The notes under the pieces are model-generated. The model searched no databases and was not told the origin of the DNA. It saw only the letters and a program-made list of their open reading frames with translations. A stretch of DNA of 45,691 nt, taken from NCBI GenBank assembly GCA_021818285.1, contig JAKAEO010000006.1, positions 1 to 45,691 of the forward strand, given 5' to 3'. Below are positions 9,472 through 16,611 of this stretch, one piece after another (positions within the stretch are counted from its first letter, which is position 1; each line of letters starts with the position of its first letter). The translations under genes and the position numbers were made by a program. Source of the DNA: Myxococcales bacterium (lineage in GTDB: Bacteria > Myxococcota > Myxococcia > Myxococcales > Anaeromyxobacteraceae).

Positions 9472-12400
9472 ATGGAAACGCGTCGCGTCGGAAGCGCCTC
9501 CTGGGCGGCCCTCGCGGCCCTCCTCTCCTCGGCGGCACCGGCGGCCGGCGCCGCGGCGGCGGCGACGCCGGTCTCCGCCGACGTCACCGCGGACACCACC
9601 TGGACCAAGGCGGGCAGCCCGTACGTGGTCTCGGCGAACGTCGCCGTCGCCGCGGGGGTGACGCTCACCCTCGCGCCCGGCGCCGTGGTCCAGTTCGCGC
9701 AAGACGTCGCGCTCACCGTCCGGGGCACGCTGTCGGCGGCCGGCACCGCGGCCGACCCCATCACCTTCACCGGGACGGCCGCGACCGCCGGGTGGTGGAC
9801 CGGGCTGGTCTTCGCCGGCGCCTCCGGTGCGCCCACCGCCGGGTCGGTGCTGGACCACGTCCTCGTCCAGTACGCCGGCTGGAACGGCGCCAGCGTGGAC
9901 GCGAGCTACTCGCGCATCACCGTTTCGAACTCCTCGATCCAGGACGGCATCGGCGACGGGATCCACGGTGGCCCGCAGGGCGTCGCGGACGTCTCGGCCA
10001 CCGGCTTCTCGCGGAACACGGGCCACGCCATCCGCTTCGACGACGGCTCGGTGAACCCGGTCCTCTCGGGCCTCACCGCCACCGCGAACGGCACCGACGC
10101 CGTCGCCTTCGGCGCCGGACAGCTCTCCGGGCCGCACCTCTGGGCGGCGGCGGGCCTCCCCTACCACGTGCTCGGCGACCTGGTGGTGGCGACCGGGGGC
10201 GCGCTCACCGTCGCCCCCGGGGTCAGGGTGAACTTCGAGCACGCCGTCGGGATCACCGCCAACGGCCCCATCGTCGCGCTCGGGCTCCCGCAGGCGCCCA
10301 TCCTGTTCACGGCGAGTAACATGGCGGCGAGCGCGCACTGGGCCGGGCTGACCATCGCCGGGACGTCGGGGGCGCCCAACCTCGGCTCCGACCTCGCTTG
10401 GGTCACCGTGGAGAACGGCGGCTGGCTCACCGCCGACGTGGCGCTGCGCTACGCCCAGCTCCGGCTGCGGAACGCCACCGTGAAGGGGAGCAGCCAGGAC
10501 GGCCTGCGCGCCGGGGTGGGCTCGACGCTGGAGGTGAGCGGGACGGCCTTCGCCTCCAACGCCGGGTACGCCGTCGTCCTCGACGACGCCTCGATCGACC
10601 CCTCGCTGGCCGCCCTGACCTTCACCGGGAACGGCCACGACGGCGTCGCGGTCGGCGCCGGAACGGTGGCGGCGGACCAGCGGTGGGAGGCCGCCGCCGG
10701 GACCTACTTCGTCCGCGGCAACGTCACCGTGGGCCCGGGCGCGAGCCTCACCGTGGAGCCCGGGGTCACCGTGGCGCTCGACCCGACCATCGGGTTCACG
10801 GTGAACGGAACGCTGCTGGCCGGCGGGACGGCCGCTGCGCCCATCCGCTTCACCAGCTCGAACGGCCTGCCCGGCGGCTGGGACGGGATCCACATCGCCG
10901 GGAGCACCGCGGCGGGCGCGCCGCAGAACGCCGGGTCGGTCCTCGACCAGGTGATCCTCGAGAACGGCGGCTGGAACGGGTCCATCCTGGCCCTGGACCA
11001 CGCCCGGGCGACGGTGACGAACGCCGTCGTCCAGGGCAGCAGCAGCGACGGCGTCCGGGTGTCGAACGCCGCGGGCACCGTCATCGACCTGGCCCAGATC
11101 GCCGGCAACGGCGGCGGCGCCAATTACGGGGTCCGCAACGACACGCCCACGGCCGGGGCCACCGCGCCGTACGGTGGGAGCGTCGCCGCCACCCACGTCT
11201 GGTGGGGGAGCGCGAGCGGTCCGCTCGACACGGCCTGCAACCCCGCCGGAGGCGGGAGCCGGGTGACGGCCGGGGTCGAGTACCTGCCCTTCCTCGCCGC
11301 CGCCACCGACACCGCGGGCGCGGCGGCGCCGGTCGCGGCGCTCTCCGTCAGCCTGTCGCCGCAGCGCTGGTATGCACCGGCCGACGGCGTCACCCGCGTC
11401 TGGGTGCAGCTCACGGTGCGGACCGGCGACGGCCTGCCGGCGCCCGGGCGAACGGTGCGGATGTCGAGCAGCCTGGGGACGGTCGTGGACGGCGGGGTCT
11501 CCGACGTCGCCGGGCAGACCCTCGCATACCTCACCTCCACCCAGGTGGGCGAGGCGGTGCTGACCGCCACGCTCGAAGGGGCGGCGACCTGCCAGCCGGT
11601 CCACTCCGCCACCAGCCGGGTCACCTTCACCACCGTGCCCGACGACCCGTACCTGGGCGCCGCGGCGCCGTACCTGACGGGCGACATCGAGATCGGGCCC
11701 GAGCCGATCACCACCGGCGTGCCCGGCTACGTCCGGGCGAAGTTCACGAACCCGGGCACCGCGGCGGTCAAGATCGACGCCTCCTTCGGCATCGCCCAGC
11801 TCGGCATCGGGCTCACCTTCGGCCCCGTCGGCGCGACCAGCATCACCGTCCCGGCGTTGGGCTCCGGCTGGGCCCAGGTGCCCTGGACGCCGCTGGTTCC
11901 GGGCCACCAGTGCGTGCAGCTCCAGTACACCGTCGCCGCGGTGCCGGCGGCGGGCAAGGTCGTCCAGGCGGCGGGCGCGGACCCGACCGCCCAGCACAAC
12001 GTCGACGCCAAGGGCGGCGCCCTGTGCTCGCTGGGCGAGGGGAACTCGCTCGACAAGGCCCGGCGGATCACCAACGCCGGGCAGAAGGTGGGGGGCAAGG
12101 TCACCGAGACCACCAGCGTCCAGTGGGCGGCCTTCGGGTACATCCTGGACTTCAACTACGACACCTACGGCGTCTCCATCCTCGCCCTCCAGGGCGATCC
12201 GCCGACCCTCGACTACCGGCGGTACGCCATGGTCGAGACCTTCCCCTTCACGCCCATGACGGCGACCGCCGCGGTCCCCCAGGCGCTGGCCGACGCCACC
12301 AACGCCGTGGTCGCCGCCGCGCTCGACGTGCGCGGGAAGATGAAGGCAACGCAGGACTCGCTGGACCGCAGGGGAGGGGCCTCGGCCGCCGGGGACCAGT

Positions 12401-13506
12401 TCTGGGCTTCGCAGCAGACGGCCGCCTACATCCACTACAAGCACGCGCTGGGCACCGCCTTCGGCGTCCTCGCCGACAAGATCGACGCCTACGTCGCCGC
12501 TGCGCAGGCGGCCGGCATCCCGGACCTCACCATGACCCCGGCCATGGCCGCGGCCTGGATCGCCGAGCTGCAGACCACCGGGTGGGACGCTCCCGCGATC
12601 CAGGCGGGAAACGTTCTGCGCCTCTCGGCCGCCGACATGGAGCAGCTGCGGCGGGACGTCATCGCCGCCGGGCCGGACCCGCTCGTCGGCGACGCCCTGG
12701 CCAGCATGCAGGCGCTGTCCGGCCCCTACCGCGACCTGGGCCAGGCCCTGCTCGGCGCGCAGGTCTTCCAGCCGACGCCCGGGCTCACCGTCGGCGGCGG
12801 GACGGGCCTCGTGGGGGGGCCCGGCCACCCGCTGGCGACGGTCCCCGCCCCGAGCAACCTCGTCCGCCTCTACCCCACCGCCTCCACCTTCACCGTCGGG
12901 AACCCTCTCACCTCGACCGCGACCATCGACCTGGTGCCGCGCCCCGTCGACCTCGCCCCCGACTGGTCGGCGCAGGTGACGCCGGCCCGCGTGACGCTGG
13001 GTCCGGGCCAGCAGGCCACCGCGACCCTGACCCTCCGGCCCGGCGGGCCGGTGCCGCAGGGCTCCCGGCCGCGCGTCGCCGTCGAGGCGTTCTCCGGGGG
13101 CGCGCTCCTCGGCGGCGTGGTCACCGACGTGGTGGCGCCGGGCTTCGTCGCCATGCCGGACACCTGCGACGCCGCCGCGAGCCTGGGCGAAGGCGCCACC
13201 TGCACCTGCTCGCTGGAGTGCGGTGGGGCGATGATGTGCGTGCCCACCGGCACCACCAGCCAGTGCCTGGTGCAGTGCGACACCACCAGCCCGACCTGCC
13301 CGCACGCCAGCCAGACCTGCACGGCGGTCGCGAGCGGGACCAACGCCGGAGTGTGCACCCCCGCCTGGTCCTCCTCGGGCGCCCAGGGCGGCTCCAGCAA
13401 GGGGTGCGGCTGCTCCACCGGCACGGCCGACGCCGCCTGGCCGCTCCTCCTGTTCCTGGCCTGGCCGCTGCGCCGGCGCCGGCCCGGGCGCCGCAGCGCG
13501 ACGTAG
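9472..13506 (+). CDS. Large exported beta-helix protein with Ig-like domain and MYXO-CTERM tail
   Basis: A 1344-residue exported protein. Residues 1-28 form a signal peptide (basic start, Ala/Leu core, ending AAGAAAA). Residues about 30-620 are a right-handed beta-helix with three long repeats, each marked by an L-x-x-V-x-V-E-x-G-G-W-like block (LDHVLVQYAGWNG, LAWVTVENGGWL, LDQVILENGGWNG) about 181 residues apart. A bacterial Ig-like (invasin/Big_1-type) domain follows (VWVQLTVRTGDGLPAPGRTV). Next comes a mixed region with CARDB-like LTLAPGQ-type sequence, then a Cys-rich module near residue 1225. The C-terminus KGCGCSTGTADAAW, a Leu-rich segment and RRRRPGRR are a MYXO-CTERM sorting signal, so the protein is probably surface-anchored. 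Function is unknown; adhesion or polysaccharide binding is possible. Confidence 0.85.
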   Translation: METRRVGSASWAALAALLSSAAPAAGAAAAATPVSADVTADTTWTKAGSPYVVSANVAVAAGVTLTLAPGAVVQFAQDVALTVRGTLSAAGTAADPITFTGTAATAGWWTGLVFAGASGAPTAGSVLDHVLVQYAGWNGASVDASYSRITVSNSSIQDGIGDGIHGGPQGVADVSATGFSRNTGHAIRFDDGSVNPVLSGLTATANGTDAVAFGAGQLSGPHLWAAAGLPYHVLGDLVVATGGALTVAPGVRVNFEHAVGITANGPIVALGLPQAPILFTASNMAASAHWAGLTIAGTSGAPNLGSDLAWVTVENGGWLTADVALRYAQLRLRNATVKGSSQDGLRAGVGSTLEVSGTAFASNAGYAVVLDDASIDPSLAALTFTGNGHDGVAVGAGTVAADQRWEAAAGTYFVRGNVTVGPGASLTVEPGVTVALDPTIGFTVNGTLLAGGTAAAPIRFTSSNGLPGGWDGIHIAGSTAAGAPQNAGSVLDQVILENGGWNGSILALDHARATVTNAVVQGSSSDGVRVSNAAGTVIDLAQIAGNGGGANYGVRNDTPTAGATAPYGGSVAATHVWWGSASGPLDTACNPAGGGSRVTAGVEYLPFLAAATDTAGAAAPVAALSVSLSPQRWYAPADGVTRVWVQLTVRTGDGLPAPGRTVRMSSSLGTVVDGGVSDVAGQTLAYLTSTQVGEAVLTATLEGAATCQPVHSATSRVTFTTVPDDPYLGAAAPYLTGDIEIGPEPITTGVPGYVRAKFTNPGTAAVKIDASFGIAQLGIGLTFGPVGATSITVPALGSGWAQVPWTPLVPGHQCVQLQYTVAAVPAAGKVVQAAGADPTAQHNVDAKGGALCSLGEGNSLDKARRITNAGQKVGGKVTETTSVQWAAFGYILDFNYDTYGVSILALQGDPPTLDYRRYAMVETFPFTPMTATAAVPQALADATNAVVAAALDVRGKMKATQDSLDRRGGASAAGDQFWASQQTAAYIHYKHALGTAFGVLADKIDAYVAAAQAAGIPDLTMTPAMAAAWIAELQTTGWDAPAIQAGNVLRLSAADMEQLRRDVIAAGPDPLVGDALASMQALSGPYRDLGQALLGAQVFQPTPGLTVGGGTGLVGGPGHPLATVPAPSNLVRLYPTASTFTVGNPLTSTATIDLVPRPVDLAPDWSAQVTPARVTLGPGQQATATLTLRPGGPVPQGSRPRVAVEAFSGGALLGGVVTDVVAPGFVAMPDTCDAAASLGEGATCTCSLECGGAMMCVPTGTTSQCLVQCDTTSPTCPHASQTCTAVASGTNAGVCTPAWSSSGAQGGSSKGCGCSTGTADAAWPLLLFLAWPLRRRRPGRRSAT

Positions 13507-13513
13507 CCGCCGT

Positions 13514-13555
13514 GGCGCCGCTCCGGCCCGGCCACCCGGGGCCTGGAGCGGCGCC
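13514..13555. terminator. Strong hairpin after the beta-helix gene
   Basis: GGCGCCGCTCC (13514-13524) pairs perfectly with GGAGCGGCGCC (13545-13555), and the inner bases GGCCC/GGGCC extend the stem. It lies directly after the stop of the beta-helix gene and before the MFS gene. There is no U-tract, which is common for such genomes. Confidence 0.5.
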
Positions 13556-13581
13556 CGCGCCGGTGTAGGCTGGGCGCCGCC

Positions 13582-14871
13582 ATGCCGACCCTCCGCGACG
13601 CTCCTCCGGACCCCCGCTTCGTCCGCGCCCGCCGCGGCGTGTTCGCCGTGGTGCTGGCGAGCTACGTGCTGTCCTTCTTCCACCGGACCGCGCCCGCGGC
13701 CATCGCCGGGGAGCTGGTCCGGGCCTTCTCCATCTCCGGCGCGGTGCTGGGGACGGTGGCCGCCACCTACTTCTACGTCTACATGGTGCTGCAGATCCCG
13801 GTGGGCGTGCTCGCCGACACGCTGGGGCCGCGGCGGATCCTGGCGTGGGGCTCGCTGGTCGCCGCGGCCGGGTCGCTGATCTTCGCGCTGGCGCCGAGCT
13901 GGGAGGTGGCGGCGGCGGGTCGGACGCTGGTGGGCGTGGGCGTGTCGGTGGCCTTCATCGGCATCCTCAAGGTGAGCGCCGTCTGGTTCCCGGCGAACCG
14001 CTTCGCCACCCTGAACGGCTACACCATGCTGGCGGGGAACCTGGGCGCGGTGGCCGCCGGGGCGCCGCTGGCCTGGGCGGTCGGCCTGGCCTCCTGGCGC
14101 GCGGTCTTCGCCGGCCTGGCCGTGCTCTCCGCGGCCATCGGCGTGGCCATCTGGGTGGGGGTGCGGGACGCGCCCGAGGAGCTGGGCTTCGCGCCGGTGC
14201 ACGCGCCCTCGGCGGGCGGCGCCGCGGCCGGGCGCTGGACCGGCGCCCTCCGCGGCGTGGCGCGGAACCCGGCCACCTGGCCCGGCTTCTTCGTCAACGT
14301 CGGCATCGGCGGGAGCTACCTGTCCTTCGCCGGCCTCTGGGCGGTCCCCTGGCTCACCGAGACCCGCGGGATGCCGAGGGTCAGGGCCGCGGAGCACGGC
14401 AGCGCGCTGCTCCTGGGCGTGGCGCTCGGCTCGGTCGTCATCGGCATGGTCTCCGACCGGCTGGGGAGCCGCCGGGGCGTGATGCGCGCCTACGCCTGGC
14501 TCTACGCGCTCTCCTGGCTGCCCTGGCTGCTCGAGGTGCGCTGGCCGCTCCCCGCCACCCTGGCCTGGTTCGGGCTCATGGGGCTGCTCATCCCCGGGTT
14601 CACCCTCACCTGGACCGTCGCCAAGGAGGTGAACCGCCCCGAGCACTCCGGGATCGCCACCTCGGTGGTGAACGTCGGCGTCTTCCTCGGCACCGGGCTG
14701 CTGCAGCCGCTGACCGGCTGGCTCCTCGACCGGGGCCGGGCGGCCGGGGACGTGGCCGGCGCCTGGCGGGACGCCATCCTGCTGCTGGCCGGCTTCGCGC
14801 TGCTCGGCGCGGTGAGCACGCAGTTCGTCCGGGAGCGGCCGCCGGCGGCCCGAGCCCCGCCGCGCCCCTAG
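13582..14871 (+). CDS. MFS transporter
   Basis: A 429-residue major facilitator with 12 predicted membrane segments. The first helix pair is VFAVVLASYVLSFFHRTAPAA; the A-motif loop between helices 2 and 3 reads GVLADTLGPRRIL, and the equivalent loop in the second half reads GMVSDRLGSRRGVM. The FFHR-x-x-P start and VSVAFIGILKVSAVWFP helix 5 region resemble the anion/organic acid and nitrate/sialate branches of MFS_1. Substrate is not assignable. The stop TAG shares CTAG with the stop of the convergent lipoprotein gene. Confidence 0.88.
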   Translation: MPTLRDAPPDPRFVRARRGVFAVVLASYVLSFFHRTAPAAIAGELVRAFSISGAVLGTVAATYFYVYMVLQIPVGVLADTLGPRRILAWGSLVAAAGSLIFALAPSWEVAAAGRTLVGVGVSVAFIGILKVSAVWFPANRFATLNGYTMLAGNLGAVAAGAPLAWAVGLASWRAVFAGLAVLSAAIGVAIWVGVRDAPEELGFAPVHAPSAGGAAAGRWTGALRGVARNPATWPGFFVNVGIGGSYLSFAGLWAVPWLTETRGMPRVRAAEHGSALLLGVALGSVVIGMVSDRLGSRRGVMRAYAWLYALSWLPWLLEVRWPLPATLAWFGLMGLLIPGFTLTWTVAKEVNRPEHSGIATSVVNVGVFLGTGLLQPLTGWLLDRGRAAGDVAGAWRDAILLLAGFALLGAVSTQFVRERPPAARAPPRP

Positions 14872-15491
14872 TCCGGCCGCTCCACCTCGACCGACTCCAC
14901 CCAGACGTTCTCGCAGGCGCCCGAGCCCACGTCGTCGCGGCGCAGGCTGGTGCGGGAGCTGAAGACCACGCGTCCGGCGGGATCGTGGATCTCCACGTCC
15001 ACCAGCTGGCCGCGAAGCGTCACCAGGTCGCCGACCCGGATGCGGGACAGGGACTCGGCCACGTCCTCGAAGGCGGGGATGAGGTGGTTGTTGGCGACGT
15101 GCGACGGGATCCTGCCCACCGCGCCGACCGGGGTGGCGGCGTCGGCCCAGTAGCTCAGGTACCGTCCGGAGAGGTGGAACTTCAAGTGCGCGAGCACGGC
15201 GGGGTCGGCGACGGGACCCCAGACCAGCGCCAGGTCCATGGGCACGACGAAGTCCCACTGGTCGAGGAGCTTCCGGCTGATGTCGGCCGCGTAGCCGGTG
15301 ATCCGGTAGGTGGCCCGGGGCGCGAGCCGGATCCGGTGGTGCCGGGCCTCGAACTCGATGGGCGGCGCGTCCGCGACCTCGATCTGCTCGGGCTCTCGCG
15401 CGGCCCGCGCGGCATCGACGTGGGTTCGCCAGTCGCGGCAGCCCGCCGGGACCAGGAGGAGGAGGAGGAGGAGCCGCTGGCGCCGGCGCAC
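14868..15491 (-). CDS. Hypothetical lipoprotein
   Basis: A 207-residue exported protein of unrecognised family. The start MRRRQRLLLLLLLVPAGC is a lipoprotein signal with lipobox VPAGC, so Cys18 is the probable lipidation site; the next residues are RDW. The mature part contains a two-domain-like beta-rich stretch (YRITGYAADISRKLL, HLKFHLSGRYLSYWADAATP, IRVGDLVTLRGQLVDVEIHDP) that resembles nothing I can name, though the last part suggests an OB-like domain. No transmembrane segment follows. It is convergent with the MFS gene with a four-base stop overlap. Confidence 0.75.
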   Translation of the reverse strand: MRRRQRLLLLLLLVPAGCRDWRTHVDAARAAREPEQIEVADAPPIEFEARHHRIRLAPRATYRITGYAADISRKLLDQWDFVVPMDLALVWGPVADPAVLAHLKFHLSGRYLSYWADAATPVGAVGRIPSHVANNHLIPAFEDVAESLSRIRVGDLVTLRGQLVDVEIHDPAGRVVFSSRTSLRRDDVGSGACENVWVESVEVERPD

Positions 15492-15601
15492 GGCGCCCAG
15501 TATGGCAGGGCCGGAGGGGTTCCGCCGCCTCGCCCTTCGCCTCGGGGGGCCGGCGCCGTCCTTTCCGGCCCGCGGATGGGGCCGGACGTCGGGAGGAGAT
15601 C

Positions 15602-16126
15602 ATGGTCCAGCAGGTCGAGCCGGCGGGCGCGCCGCCGCGAGAGGTCGCGATCCTGGCCGGGGGCTGCTTCTGGGGCATGCAGGAGCTCCTGCGCGAGGTC
15701 CCCGGCGTCCTCGAGACCGAGGCCGGCTACACCGGCGGCTGGCTCGCCAACCCGCGCTACGAGGACACCCACGACTCGAGGTCGGGCCACGCCGAGGCGG
15801 TCCGGATCGTCTTCGACCCGAGCCGGCTCTCCTACGCGGACCTCCTCGAGAAGTGGTTCTTCCGCATGCACGACCCGACGACGCCGGACCGGCAGGGGAA
15901 CGACGTCGGGACCCAGTACCGCAGCGCCATCTTCCACGAGAGCGAGGCCCAGCGGGCGACGGCCGAGGCGGTGAAGGCCCGCGTCCAGGCCTCCGGCCAC
16001 TGGAAGGGGAAGATCGTCACCGAGATCGTGGAGGCCTCCACCTGGTACCGGGCCGAGGAGTACCACCAGGACTACCTGGTGAAGCACCCGGGCGGCTACA
16101 GCTGCCACTACCTCCGACCCTGGTGA
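15602..16126 (+). CDS. msrA: Peptide methionine-S-sulfoxide reductase
   Basis: A 174-residue MsrA, which reduces the S epimer of methionine sulfoxide using thioredoxin. The catalytic GCFWG motif is at residues 21-25 (Cys22), followed by GVLETEAGYTGG, the GHAEAV block and the C-terminal EEYHQDYLVKHPGGYSCHY, whose last Cys is a likely resolving residue. No signal peptide, so it is cytosolic. GGGAGGAGATC just before the ATG is a strong ribosome site. A thioredoxin gene follows 94 bp downstream in the same direction and could supply electrons. Confidence 0.95.
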   Translation: MVQQVEPAGAPPREVAILAGGCFWGMQELLREVPGVLETEAGYTGGWLANPRYEDTHDSRSGHAEAVRIVFDPSRLSYADLLEKWFFRMHDPTTPDRQGNDVGTQYRSAIFHESEAQRATAEAVKARVQASGHWKGKIVTEIVEASTWYRAEEYHQDYLVKHPGGYSCHYLRPW

Positions 16127-16220
16127 GCGGGCCGGGGCGGCGCCGCCCTCGCCGCCGCGCCGCCTCGGTCGACGGCGAACCGCCGCGCCGCGGCCCGGCT
16201 CCAACGGCCCGGAGGCGCGC

Positions 16221-16601
16221 ATGGGACTCCTCGCCAAGCTCTTCGGGCCCAGGGCCCCCCGGGTGCAGCCGGTCCACGTCGACGACGGCAACTTCGTCGC
16301 CGAGGTGGTCCGCTCCGAGCTGCCGGTGGTGCTCGACGTCTGGAGCCCGGGCTGCGGGCCGTGCCAGATGCTGGAGCCCATCGTCATGGACCTCGCCTCG
16401 GACTACCAGGGGCGCGTCAAGGTGGCCGAGATGAACGCCGCCGAGGCGCAGCGCTACTCGGCGAAGCTGGGCGTCATGGGCACGCCCACCGTCCTCTTCC
16501 TGAGGAAGGGGCGGGAGGTGCACCGCGTCGTCGGCTTCGTCGGCTCCCGCTACCTGCGGGAGGTCGTCGAGGCAGAGTTCCTGGGCGCGCCGGCGGCCTG
16601 A
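16221..16601 (+). CDS. Thioredoxin-family protein
   Basis: A 126-residue thioredoxin. The redox motif CGPC is at Cys45-Cys48 in VWSPGCGPCQMLEP, and the cis-Pro loop GVMGTPTVLFLRKG follows at about residue 88. The N-terminus (MGLLAKLFGPRAPRVQ) is about 15 residues longer than in classical thioredoxins and is amphipathic, but it is not a signal peptide. GGAGGC precedes the ATG. Co-orientation with msrA makes it a plausible reductant for that enzyme. It is convergent with the FAD/Fe-S dehydrogenase gene. Confidence 0.93.
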   Translation: MGLLAKLFGPRAPRVQPVHVDDGNFVAEVVRSELPVVLDVWSPGCGPCQMLEPIVMDLASDYQGRVKVAEMNAAEAQRYSAKLGVMGTPTVLFLRKGREVHRVVGFVGSRYLREVVEAEFLGAPAA

Positions 16602-16611
16602 GGGGCGCGGC

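Noticed and set aside
9421-15678. A 2085-codon open frame on the minus strand
   Set aside because: It is a shadow of the beta-helix and MFS genes. Its product is mostly Gly, Arg, Pro and Ala, with no domain, and the plus-strand genes have clear motifs.
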